The notes: a model not told the origin generated them from the letters alone. 7,573 bases of DNA from Candidatus Eiseniibacteriota bacterium (GCA_005893365.1 VBPB01000048.1:1-7573), one strand, 5' to 3'; positions 1-6,687 are shown, counted from the first letter of the stretch. Program-made: numbers and translations.

Positions 1-1425
1 GGGCCGGAAGCGCGGCCCCAGATCGGTGTACATGCCCTCGTAGTTGAAGCCGCGGCCGTCGCGCTTGGCGTCGAGCACGGCGCCCGTCCCCTGGTACTCC
101 GGGCCGCTGCGTGGCTGCGTCACCGTCTGCATCGCCTGCCCGGTGAACGACCAGTGGGGCCCCACGCGCAGGCTGCCGTGGAGCGACACCACCCGGTTGA
201 AGCCCGAGCCGAACTCCCGGCTGGTGCCGAGCAGGCCCAGGTACGAGCCCTTGCCGAAGCCGCGCTCGAGGCTCAGCACCCCGTCGGTGGCGCGCCGGCC
301 GCGCCAGGGATCGTCGCCGGCGAGCAGCTGGCCCGGCGCCCGGTCGTCGGCCACCAGCCCGCCCATCACCCAGCCGCCCGCCTTGCCGGTGAAGCGCGCG
401 CCGAATTGCGGATCGACGATCCGCCGCGAGAAGAACAGGTTGGTCGGCGTCTGGAAGTAGCTCGCGTTCTCGATGAAGAACGGCCGGCGCTCCGGGAAGA
501 ACACCTCGTAGCGCTGGTTGATGGTGACCTGCGGTTCGTCCGACTCGACCTGGCTGAAATCGGGATTGAGCGCGGCGTCGAGCGTGAACGCGTCGCGCAG
601 CACGATCTTGGGGTCGAGCCCGCCGCGCGTCTCGAAGCGGCGGTCGAAGTCCGGCACCGGGTCCCGCGTGTCCAGGAATCGGGCCCCGGTCGAGACGGCG
701 TGCGGGATGAGCTGCACGTTCCACGAGGGCGAGACGTCGGCGATGCCGGTCGCCGCGGCGAACCGTGGGATGAAGCTCTGCACCCGCTTGCTCAGCGGCG
801 GCCAGTAGGCCTCCTCGTTCGCCTGCTGGAGGATCCGACCCACCGCTAGGCCCCAGGTCTGCTGGGGCGCACGCGGGAAGCGCAGGCTTCGGAACGGGAT
901 CACCATGCGCACGGCATACCCGTACGGGGTGAGCCGGCCCTCCGAGTACCAGAGCGTGTCGAAGGTGTCGTCGGCGTCGCTGCCCTCGCGCAGCACCCCG
1001 TCGAGTTGCACCCCCAGCGGATTGCAGGCGAAGTAGTAGGCCCGTTGGCCGTCATGGAAGGTGTCGAGGTAGACGATGACCTGGTCGTCGGTGGCGATCG
1101 CCTCGCGCGGCGCCAGGCGGGCGCGCACGCGCCCGGGCGCCTCCTCGCAGCGGAAGATCACGTAGAGGTTGTCGTTGTCGAACGACAGCGAAGCGCTGGT
1201 CGTGCGGCTGCACGGCATCCCGTCGTGCGGGCTGCGCTGCAGGAAGCTGGTGACCGCGCCGCCGATCCCGCTCCGGGGCCAAGGCGCGTCGGCCGAAGCC
1301 AGCTCGGGCGGGCGGGTGGCCGGCGGGATCTGCAGGGCGCTGGTTTGCGCGCGCCCCTCGGCGGCCGTGAGGAGCAGGGCGGACAGCGTCATCATCAGCA
1401 GGGACCTGGGATGCGATCGATGCAT
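1..1425 (-). CDS. DUF5916 / CBM9-like domain secreted beta-barrel protein (C-terminus cut off by window edge)
   Basis: The reverse strand is open from the ATG at 1425 to position 1: 475 codons, no stop, so the C-terminus lies outside the window. Residues 1-26 form a signal peptide: a basic start, the core LLMMTLSALLLTAA, and likely cleavage after GRA26. Residues of about 45-215 resemble the carbohydrate-binding family 9-like domain of this family (SFDNDNLYVIFRCEE near 81-95, DDQVIVYLDTFHDG at 113-126). Residues from about 230 match the DUF5916 barrel region: NPDFSQVESDEPQ at 287-299, FFPERRPFFIEN at 309-320 and NLFFSRRI at 329-336. Family members are usually 700-900 residues long, so roughly half is visible. 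The family is expected in the outer membrane; its substrate is unknown, and the CBM9-like fold does not prove sugar binding. A Shine-Dalgarno-like GGGAG (1434-1438) lies 8 nt before the ATG. The 76-nt gap to the upstream MFS gene contains an AT-rich patch at 1448-1459 that could hold its own promoter. Assignment is by recognised motifs; function is unknown. Confidence 0.9.
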   Translation of the reverse strand, partial: MHRSHPRSLLMMTLSALLLTAAEGRAQTSALQIPPATRPPELASADAPWPRSGIGGAVTSFLQRSPHDGMPCSRTTSASLSFDNDNLYVIFRCEEAPGRVRARLAPREAIATDDQVIVYLDTFHDGQRAYYFACNPLGVQLDGVLREGSDADDTFDTLWYSEGRLTPYGYAVRMVIPFRSLRFPRAPQQTWGLAVGRILQQANEEAYWPPLSKRVQSFIPRFAAATGIADVSPSWNVQLIPHAVSTGARFLDTRDPVPDFDRRFETRGGLDPKIVLRDAFTLDAALNPDFSQVESDEPQVTINQRYEVFFPERRPFFIENASYFQTPTNLFFSRRIVDPQFGARFTGKAGGWVMGGLVADDRAPGQLLAGDDPWRGRRATDGVLSLERGFGKGSYLGLLGTSREFGSGFNRVVSLHGSLRVGPHWSFTGQAMQTVTQPRSGPEYQGTGAVLDAKRDGRGFNYEGMYTDLGPRFRP

Positions 1426-1501
1426 GGCGGTGACTCCCGGCGAGCGGATAAAGAATTTTGATGCCGATCGGCCCGGGAAAGGCGCGGAGAAAACCCGGAT
1501 C

Positions 1502-2764
1502 TCATCCATCAGGCAACCCCCCCACGGCCGATCGGGCATCCGCCGCCGCACGGCCGGGCTCGCGCCCGCGCGGGATGACCGCTGCCGCGTAGAGCTCGGT
1601 CGCGCACGCGAGCGCGATGCGCGCGCCCATCAGCCCGGCGATGCCCCACGCGTCCCACAGCAGACCCCCGGCGATCGGGCCGACCACGTCGCCCGCGTCG
1701 TCGCCCACGTCCATCACCCCCATGAGCTGCGCGCGCTGGCTCGTGCGCAGGCCCGAGATGTCGGCCTTCACCGCGCCCCAGGCGGGGCGGAAACCCGCGC
1801 GCCCGCCCTCGTCCAGGAGCTTGCCGGCGGTGAAGCCGGCGGCGTTCGGGGCCAGCAGGTAGATCAGCGACGAGGTGGCGTTCGCCGTGGTCCGCGCCAC
1901 CACCGTGGGTCCCCGGCCCCAGCGGTCGGAGGCCCATCCGAACAGCGGGCCCGCCAGCAGGGCCATGAGCGCCCCGCCCAGGTAGACCGCCCCCGCCTGC
2001 GCCTCGGTCATGTGGGCGTATTCGGTCGCCAGCACCGGATAGAAGCGGTCGATCAGCGAGCCGGTGACGCTGATCAGGAAGCCGAGGCCGACCACCGAGG
2101 TGACGCGCGCGCGGACGGAGCGCCCCTCGGCGGGGCTCGGCGGCGCGGACCCGTCCGCGAGCGCGGTCCGGTCCGCGCGCGCCGCCTGCCCCCGGCGGGC
2201 GCCGGGCACGAAGAGGATCACGGCCGGGAGCGTCAGGCTCGAGATGACCCAGGTGATCAGGAACACCGCACGGAAGTCGGACGCCGTCAGCGTGAGCAGC
2301 AGCCCCGCCATCGCCTTGCCGAGCGAACTCGCCAGCGACTTGGCGGTGAAGTACCAGGCGAACGCCGAGCCCATCGCCTTCTCGTCGCCGTTCTCGGCGA
2401 TCAGCGCGTTCACCGCCGGATCCCGCAGCGAGGTGGAGAGGCCGTGGATGCTGCGGATCGAGTAGAGCTGCCAGGGGGCTCCGGCGAAGGCGAGCAGGAA
2501 CGACACCAGGCTGTGCAGCCCGAGGGCCGCCACCAGCCCCCGCTTGGCGCCCACGCGGTCGGCGAGCCAGCCCGTCACCGGCTTGAGCGCCACCTTGGCG
2601 ACCCCGGTGACCGCGATCAGCGCGCCGGTCTCGGCGAGGCTCAGTCCCAGGTGCCGCGCGTAGAGCGGCAGCGCGAAGGTGATGATGCCGAACCCGAGGC
2701 GCATGAAGAAGCCCTCGGCCACCAGGGCGACCAGTGCAGGGTTGGGGCGATTCGGTCGCCTCAT
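1502..2764 (-). CDS. Major facilitator superfamily (MFS) transporter
   Basis: This 420-residue polytopic membrane protein has the usual MFS length of about 12 helices. The signature loop between helices 2 and 3 (motif A) reads GWLADRVGAKRG at residues 65-76. Its counterpart in the second half is GWASDRWGR at 276-284, as expected from the duplicated six-plus-six helix fold. A hydrophilic, Ala/Arg/Pro-rich central loop at about 188-222 separates the halves. Other family-like stretches are RDPAVNALIAE (114-124) and GPIAGGLLWDAWG (362-374). The cargo cannot be read from sequence; drug, metabolite or peptide export are all possible. Its ATG overlaps the stop codon of the upstream ATP-grasp gene by 4 nt (2761-2764), so the two are very likely co-translated, and the cargo may be a product or substrate of that enzyme (inference). 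The tail after about residue 398 is hydrophilic and cytoplasmic. MFS membership is confident; the subfamily is not. Confidence 0.93.
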   Translation of the reverse strand: MRRPNRPNPALVALVAEGFFMRLGFGIITFALPLYARHLGLSLAETGALIAVTGVAKVALKPVTGWLADRVGAKRGLVAALGLHSLVSFLLAFAGAPWQLYSIRSIHGLSTSLRDPAVNALIAENGDEKAMGSAFAWYFTAKSLASSLGKAMAGLLLTLTASDFRAVFLITWVISSLTLPAVILFVPGARRGQAARADRTALADGSAPPSPAEGRSVRARVTSVVGLGFLISVTGSLIDRFYPVLATEYAHMTEAQAGAVYLGGALMALLAGPLFGWASDRWGRGPTVVARTTANATSSLIYLLAPNAAGFTAGKLLDEGGRAGFRPAWGAVKADISGLRTSQRAQLMGVMDVGDDAGDVVGPIAGGLLWDAWGIAGLMGARIALACATELYAAAVIPRGREPGRAAADARSAVGGLPDG

Positions 2765-3597
2765 GAACGGTGCTGGGCCTCGATCCGGCCGGTGTCGAGC
2801 GGCAGGGTGACGCGGTCGCGGGCGATTCCCTCGATGTACTCGGCCACCGCCTGGGCGGCGCCGGGGACGCCGCGGTAGCCCGGGAAGGAATTCACGTCGA
2901 CCACCACCGGGCCGTCGGCGGACTCGAGGACGTCCATCCCGAAGAGCCCGAGCCCCAGCAGCCGGCCACAGGCCACGGCCATGGCCCGCACCTGGTCACT
3001 GATCTTGGTCGGGCGGCCCGGCGTGTGGGTCCCGCCCAGCGAGAAGGGCTTGCGGGTCGCGAACACCCGCTCGCCCACGCAATGGATCTTCAAGCGCTCG
3101 GTGCACCCGTCCACGAACTCCTGGACCAGTACCGGTTCGCCTCCGGCCGGCGGGCGCGCCAGGTCCTGGGCGGCGCGGGCCACGGTGATCGAGCGGCTGT
3201 GGATGCCGTTGTACGGCTTGACCACCAGCGGCCGTGGGTCCGCGGTCGCGATCGGCATGCACAGCGATGGGTCCATGGTCGCCCACGAGCGCGGGGCCGG
3301 GATGCCGGCGTCGCGCAGGACCGCCGTGACCACACACTTGTCGAGCAGCCGCACGCAGGAGGGATAGGGGTTGAGCAGCCGGGCGCCGCGATGATGCAGC
3401 ACCCCTGCGAGGCTGACCGCGAGCGGCGTGCGCGACTTGAGGACGTACAGGTCGTACCGCGGCACCAAATCCAGATCCTGGACCGATCGGTCGGGGATCC
3501 ACTCGCTCACCGTGAGTCCCCGCCGCGAGAGCCTCCCCATCAGATCCGTCAGGACGGCGCTGCGCTGCTTGGGGGAACGAATGAAACAGACTTTCAT
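2761..3597 (-). CDS. ATP-grasp domain protein, RimK/ITPK-like
   Basis: With the ATG at 3597 this is a 278-residue protein of ATP-grasp architecture. Residues 1-80 form the N-terminal alpha/beta subdomain (MKVCFIRSPK start). The linker LLDKCVVTAVLRDAGIPAP is at 84-102. The ATP-contacting lysine lies in VVKPYNG (125-131). A hinge-like VLVQEFVDG (156-164) is followed by LKIHCVGERVFATRKP (169-184). The metal-binding set appears as D222 in FGMDVLE and D234/N236 in VVVDVNSFPGYRGVP (231-245). Such enzymes couple ATP hydrolysis to carboxylate-amine ligation through an acyl phosphate (RimK type) or phosphorylate polyols (ITPK type). The D-x-N-x-FPGY-x-GV motif is like that of inositol 1,3,4-trisphosphate kinases, but related bacterial ligases carry similar strings, so the substrate is open. 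An in-frame ATG at 3807 would add 70 residues, but that stretch has non-family sequence and mixed third-base codon use, so 3597 is preferred. The stop overlaps the MFS start (ATGA), giving a two-gene unit. No strong Shine-Dalgarno precedes 3597; GGCGGTGG ends 3 nt before it. Confidence 0.87.
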   Translation of the reverse strand: MKVCFIRSPKQRSAVLTDLMGRLSRRGLTVSEWIPDRSVQDLDLVPRYDLYVLKSRTPLAVSLAGVLHHRGARLLNPYPSCVRLLDKCVVTAVLRDAGIPAPRSWATMDPSLCMPIATADPRPLVVKPYNGIHSRSITVARAAQDLARPPAGGEPVLVQEFVDGCTERLKIHCVGERVFATRKPFSLGGTHTPGRPTKISDQVRAMAVACGRLLGLGLFGMDVLESADGPVVVDVNSFPGYRGVPGAAQAVAEYIEGIARDRVTLPLDTGRIEAQHRS

Positions 3598-3871
3598 GGG
3601 CCACCGCCTGCGGCCGGGTGCGAAACCGGACTCAGGGAGTGCCGAGCACAATGTATGCCCGGTGCGACCCGCGCTTACTGCAGTCGGATCCTCGCGCAAG
3701 GAGTGGAGGCCCAACGATTCGCAGGTAAAACTTCCAGCGCCACTGTAAATCCTACACGCGTCACGGGCGCCTCCGAGCGGTGCTCCGCGCCTCGCCGCGT
3801 CTCCCACAGTAGATGGTGAGCGACCCGGTGGCGCTCAGGCTTTTCCCTGAGCTTGGAGCAATCGGAGTTGG
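3598..3871. other. Intergenic region with lower GC; probable leader of the ATP-grasp/MFS pair
   Basis: These 274 nt lie between the stop of the membrane-tailed protein (3872) and the start of the ATP-grasp gene (3597). The part at about 3640-3760 is clearly less GC-rich than its surroundings (for example GTAAAACTTCC and CTGTAAATCC on the plus strand), as expected of a promoter-bearing gap. On the minus strand a TTTACA (complement of 3745-3750) resembles a -35 box, but I find no convincing -10 at a suitable distance. I therefore call no specific promoter. No small gene with family resemblance, tRNA or repeat is visible apart from the hairpin at 3833-3852. Confidence 0.5.
3833..3852 (-). terminator. 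Stem-loop downstream of the four-gene operon, possible terminator
   Basis: A perfect 7-bp stem, GCTCAGG/CCTGAGC, with a 6-nt loop begins 19 nt after the stop codon of the 181-residue protein (3872). Its position suits the end of the DinB-folP-cdaA operon. No U-tract follows on the minus-strand transcript, so it is not a classical intrinsic terminator. It may act as an RNA 3'-end stabiliser or be chance. Confidence 0.3.
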
Positions 3872-4417
3872 CTAGTGCGCGTGCCCCCGCCGCGCCAGCA
3901 GCACCATGAGGTAGCCGCCGAGGAGCACGAGCACCGGCAGCTCGGCGACCCCACGTGCGACCGAGTCCACCTCCATCAGGTAGTGGCGCCGCAAGCCGTA
4001 GCTCCTCTGGAAGGCGACCAGGCGCGGCTGCATCGGCGTGGACCAGACGTGGGTCGGCCGCCAGAAGCCGCTGCGCCCCCACGTGAACTCGGTGCCGGAG
4101 GCGAAGCGCAGCGTGCCGGTGCCGCGCCAGTGGCGGGTGAAGGTGGCGACCTCGGCCTGGCTGTCCGCCTCGCGCACCACCACCGTCCCCAGCAGCGAGG
4201 CGGCGTGGCGCCGCCCGAAGATCCAGCGGCCGTCGGCCGACTCGCCCACCGCCTCGAAGCTGAAGAGCTTCTCCCAGCGCAGCAGGGCGAGCAGCTCGCT
4301 GCCCGACTCGAGGCGCAGCTCACGCGTGAAGAGGCCGGGCCGGCTCCAGACCAGGTCGCCGTAGAGCCCGTCGGCGAGCGGGCGCGCGCTCGCCAGCTCC
4401 GGAAGGCGCGGGGTCAC
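3872..4417 (-). CDS. Uncharacterised protein with C-terminal membrane helix, encoded directly after cdaA
   Basis: I do not recognise a named family. With a GTG start at 4417, only 10 nt after the cdaA stop, the product has 181 residues. No in-frame ATG occurs before residue 129, and any earlier start would lie inside cdaA, so GTG is the reasonable choice although its ribosome site is weak (GATGGG). The body, about 20-140, is rich in aromatic and short beta-strand-like pieces: LVWSRPGLFTRELRLE (22-37), LLALLRWEKLFSFEAVGES (42-60), DGRWIFGRR (62-70), TLRFASGTEFTWG (102-114), FWRPTHVW (118-125). This pattern recalls tubby-like/LURP-one barrel proteins, but that is only an impression. Residues of about 158-175 (AELPVLVLLGGYLMVLLA) form one hydrophobic helix followed by the basic tail RRGHAH, so it looks tail-anchored in the inner membrane. 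Tight linkage to the membrane enzyme CdaA suggests co-expression. Good codon composition and the short spacing support a real gene. Confidence 0.72.
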   Translation of the reverse strand: MTPRLPELASARPLADGLYGDLVWSRPGLFTRELRLESGSELLALLRWEKLFSFEAVGESADGRWIFGRRHAASLLGTVVVREADSQAEVATFTRHWRGTGTLRFASGTEFTWGRSGFWRPTHVWSTPMQPRLVAFQRSYGLRRHYLMEVDSVARGVAELPVLVLLGGYLMVLLARRGHAH

Positions 4418-4427
4418 GAGCGGCCCA

Positions 4428-5246
4428 TCAGCCGGCGGCCTTCTCCACCGACTCGGCGGGCGGCTGGGCGGCGGGCGCCTCCTCTTCCTCCTGCGGCCGG
4501 ATGCGGAAGATGCGCGACAGCTCCGAGCGCAGTTCGCCCTCGTTGAGCCGCTGCTTGAGCACGCCGCGGTAGGCGACCGAGATGCTCCCGGTCTCCTCGC
4601 TCGCCACCACGATGGCGGCATCGCTCTCCTCGGACAGGCCGAGGGCGGCACGATGCCGCGTGCCGAGCGCCAGCGCCGTGCGCGGGTTGGCCGAGAGCGG
4701 CAGGATGCACGAGGCCGCCAACGCCGTCTCCTCGCGCAGGATCAGGGCGCCATCGTGGAGCGGCGAGCCGGGGCTGAAGAGCGTGATCAGAAGCTGCGCC
4801 GAGACCTTGGCGTCGAGCCGCGTGCCGGTCTCGACGAAGTTGCGCAGGCCCACGTGGCGTTCCATCACGATCAGCGCCCCGTGGCGGTCGCGCGCCAGCG
4901 CTTCGACCGCGCGCACCACCTCGCCCAGCACGCCGTAGTTGTCGCCGCGCAGGAACGAGCTGAAGTACCGCGTGCGGCCGAACTGGGCGAGCGCGTGGCG
5001 CAGCTCGGGCTGGAACAGGATGACGAAGGCGATGAGCCAGACGGTCTTGAGGCTCTCGGCGATCCAGCGGATGGCGATCAGGTCGAGCTCGCGCGCGGCG
5101 AGCGCCACGACCACGATGACCAGGAGCCCCACGTACATCTGCGCCGAGCGGGTGCCCTTGACCAGGATGAGCAGGCGATAGAAGAGCACCGCGACCAGGA
5201 AGATGTCGATGAGGTCGAGGAACCACAGGGTATGGACTGGGTTCAT
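4428..5246 (-). CDS. cdaA: Diadenylate cyclase CdaA (c-di-AMP synthase, DisA_N/DAC domain)
   Basis: CdaA (also called DacA, DUF147 family) condenses two ATP into cyclic di-AMP at the inner membrane; this messenger governs potassium, osmotic and cell-wall homeostasis. The 272-residue length is typical. Three hydrophobic helices occupy about 9-29, 37-53 and 67-80, followed by the DAC domain at about 105-235. The two catalytic signatures are intact: DGA at 165-167 (in SPLHDGALIL) and RHR at 197-199 (in GTRHRAALGLSEESDA). RHGALIVMER (121-130) is also family-like. The C-terminal end is a Glu/Ala/Pro-rich tail (252-272) with no clear domain. The ATG at 5246 is supported by GGAG at 5255-5258, 8 nt upstream. 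It follows folP by 75 nt, an arrangement common in several phyla; cdaR/ybbR and glmM, frequent downstream partners, are not in this window. The enzyme is expected to be active because the key residues are present. Confidence 0.96.
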   Translation of the reverse strand: MNPVHTLWFLDLIDIFLVAVLFYRLLILVKGTRSAQMYVGLLVIVVVALAARELDLIAIRWIAESLKTVWLIAFVILFQPELRHALAQFGRTRYFSSFLRGDNYGVLGEVVRAVEALARDRHGALIVMERHVGLRNFVETGTRLDAKVSAQLLITLFSPGSPLHDGALILREETALAASCILPLSANPRTALALGTRHRAALGLSEESDAAIVVASEETGSISVAYRGVLKQRLNEGELRSELSRIFRIRPQEEEEAPAAQPPAESVEKAAG

Positions 5247-5254
5247 AGGTCGGG

Positions 5255-5258
5255 CTCC
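5255..5258 (-). promoter_or_regulatory. Shine-Dalgarno of cdaA
   Basis: GGAG on the minus strand lies 8 nt before the ATG at 5246. It supports that start and independent ribosome entry for cdaA after the 75-nt gap from folP. Confidence 0.6.
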
Positions 5259-5267
5259 GGCTGAGGT

Positions 5268-5288
5268 CGCCGCGTGTGGCGCGCGGCG
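5268..5288 (-). other. GC-rich stem-loop in the folP-cdaA gap
   Basis: CGCCGCG/CGCGGCG forms a perfect 7-bp all-GC stem with a 7-nt loop. It lies between the folP stop (5322) and the cdaA ribosome site (5255-5258). No U-tract follows, so it is not a normal terminator. In DNA this GC-rich such stems arise easily by chance; it may also modulate read-through or mRNA stability between the two genes. Confidence 0.3.
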
Positions 5289-5321
5289 CGCACCGAATCT
5301 ATCAGATGCGCCGCAGCCCGC

Positions 5322-6188
5322 CTACGGAGACGGCGATTTCACACGGTCGCCGTGGTCCCGCGCCCCCCGCAGCGCCTCGGCGACCCGCACCGCGCGCACG
5401 GTGGCGGCCACGGCGTGCGTGCGCACGATGCGGGCGCCGTTGAAGACCGCGACCGCGGTGGCGGCCAGGCTCCCTTCCAGGCGCTCGCCGACCGGCAGGT
5501 CGAGCACCTGACCGATGAAGCTCTTGCGCGAGACCCCGATCAGGACCGGCCGGCCGAGGGCGGCCAGCGCTTCGAGCCGCGCGACCAGTTCCAGGCTGTG
5601 CCGGACCGCCTTGCCGAAGCCGATGCCCGGGTCGAGGGCGACCCGCTCGTCCGCGATGCCGGCGGCCCGTGCCGCCTCGAGCCGCTCGGCCAGGCGGGCC
5701 GCCACCTCAGAGGCCGCGTCCTGGTAGCGCGGATCGTGTTGCATGTCGGCCGGGGTGCCCCGCATGTGCATCAGGACGAGCCCGGCCCCTCTGCCGGCCA
5801 CGAGGCCCGCCATCCCCGGGTCGCCCAGGGCGGTCACGTCGTTGACGATCTGCGCCCCGGCTGCCAGCGCCCGCTCGGCGACCGCGGCGCTCGCGGTGTC
5901 CACCGAGAGGCAGGCCGGGGTCTCACCGGCCAGCCCCGCGAGCACCGGGGCCAGCCGCCGCCATTGCTCGTCATCTGGCACCGGCTGCGAGCCCGGACGG
6001 GTGCTCTCGGCGCCCAGGTCCAGCAGATCGGCCCCCTCGGCCACCAGACGGCGGGCGTGGGCCAGGGCGGCCTCGGGGGCGAAGAAGCGGCCGCCGTCCG
6101 AGAACGAGTCGGGCGTGATGTTGACGATGCCCATGACCAGCGTGCGCCCGGTGAGGTCGAACACGCGGTCCCGGCACCGCCAGAGCAT
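5322..6188 (-). CDS. folP: Dihydropteroate synthase
   Basis: FolP joins 6-hydroxymethyl-7,8-dihydropterin diphosphate to p-aminobenzoate to give 7,8-dihydropteroate in cytoplasmic folate synthesis; it is the sulfonamide target. The 288-residue product has the normal length and all hallmark segments of the TIM barrel: MGIVNITPDSFSDGG (19-33), DLGAESTRPG (57-66), SVDT (95-98), NDVT (116-119), LMHMRG (139-144), DPGIGFGK (186-193), GVSRKSFIG (218-226) and RTHAV (256-260). The ATG at 6188 places the conserved MGI/NITPDSF stretch at the usual distance from the N-terminus, although no strong Shine-Dalgarno precedes it. It starts 22 nt after the DinB-like gene stop and is followed after 75 nt by cdaA, so it is likely the second gene of an operon. 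No substitution is seen in the main catalytic motifs. Whether other folate genes are nearby cannot be seen here. Confidence 0.98.
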   Translation of the reverse strand: MLWRCRDRVFDLTGRTLVMGIVNITPDSFSDGGRFFAPEAALAHARRLVAEGADLLDLGAESTRPGSQPVPDDEQWRRLAPVLAGLAGETPACLSVDTASAAVAERALAAGAQIVNDVTALGDPGMAGLVAGRGAGLVLMHMRGTPADMQHDPRYQDAASEVAARLAERLEAARAAGIADERVALDPGIGFGKAVRHSLELVARLEALAALGRPVLIGVSRKSFIGQVLDLPVGERLEGSLAATAVAVFNGARIVRTHAVAATVRAVRVAEALRGARDHGDRVKSPSP

Positions 6189-6210
6189 GGGGTCTCGCGC
6201 CGCGGCCGGC

Positions 6211-6687
6211 TTACTTGGCCAGCGCGGCCTTCAGACGGCGGATCTGGTCGGCGTGGCCGTGGGCGTGGGCGGCGTAGATGGCGAGCCAGGTCTCGGCCGT
6301 GTACGGACCGCTCTCGGTGTGCCAGCCCGGCCGCGTCCAGTCGGCCTCGGTCATGCCCGGAAACAGCTGGAGCGTGGTGGCCCGGGCCGCCCGGAAGGCG
6401 TCAAGGGCCGGCCCAAGGTCGCGTTGCTCGTAGCGCAGGGCGTCAGCCCAGCGCTCCTGGTCGTAGCCCTGGATCATCGGGTGCTCGTCGGCCAGGAGCC
6501 GCCGCAGGCGCTGGGCCGACGTGCTCTCGCTGTCGGCCAGGTGGTGGACGATCTGGTGAGCACTCCACTTGCCGGCGATGGGGTGCGCGGTCATCCCGGA
6601 GGCCGGGAAGCCCTCCAGGGCCTTGGCGACTTCGTCGTAGCCCGCCGCATAGCGGGCGATCAGCGCTTCGCGCTCCATAGGATCCAT
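6211..6687 (-). CDS. DinB-like four-helix-bundle protein
   Basis: With the ATG at 6687 the product has 158 residues, the usual size for the DinB/YfiT-like superfamily, four-helix bundles that often bind a divalent metal through three histidines. WSAHQIVHHLADSE (41-54) supplies the first histidine (H48 or H49), and the C-terminal cluster AHAHGHADQIRRLK (140-153) supplies others (H141, H143, H145). Some relatives are thiol-dependent S-transferases or damage-inducible proteins; the actual reaction here is unknown. GGGGAG about 10 nt before 6687 supports this start. ATG 6678 is an alternative three codons later. An ATG at 6753 would add 22 non-family residues and is less likely. It is the first gene of the run dinB-like, folP, cdaA, unknown (22-nt gap to folP), so it probably sits directly behind the operon promoter. 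There is no visible link to folate or c-di-AMP, so co-transcription may be incidental. Confidence 0.85.
   Translation of the reverse strand: MDPMEREALIARYAAGYDEVAKALEGFPASGMTAHPIAGKWSAHQIVHHLADSESTSAQRLRRLLADEHPMIQGYDQERWADALRYEQRDLGPALDAFRAARATTLQLFPGMTEADWTRPGWHTESGPYTAETWLAIYAAHAHGHADQIRRLKAALAK

Noticed and set aside
1169..2878. A 569-codon open frame on the plus strand across the MFS gene
   Set aside because: It lies opposite well-supported genes, its product is an Arg/Ala/Gly/Pro/Gln-rich string without domains, and long antisense frames are expected where third codon positions are nearly all G or C.
3598..3807. In-frame N-terminal extension of the ATP-grasp protein from an ATG at 3807
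   Set aside because: The extra 70 residues do not look like part of the family, codon third positions are mixed rather than GC, and the DNA has the composition of a promoter gap.
2770..3819. A 349-codon plus-strand open frame opposite the ATP-grasp gene
   Set aside because: It is a shadow frame: the opposite strand has the ATP-grasp motifs and an overlap with the MFS start.
4418..4651. Upstream extension of the membrane-tailed protein into cdaA
   Set aside because: The extension would be Arg/Pro/Ser-rich shadow sequence inside the catalytic part of cdaA. The GTG at 4417 sits naturally behind the cdaA stop.
4414..5226. An alternative minus-strand frame of 270 codons overlapping cdaA
   Set aside because: It translates to Arg/Gly/Ala-rich sequence with no motif, while the overlapping frame contains the DGA and RHR signatures of CdaA.
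5274..6680. A 468-codon plus-strand open frame opposite folP and the DinB-like gene
   Set aside because: It shows the same low-complexity Arg/Gly/Pro composition with no recognisable motif, whereas the minus strand carries all dihydropteroate synthase signatures.
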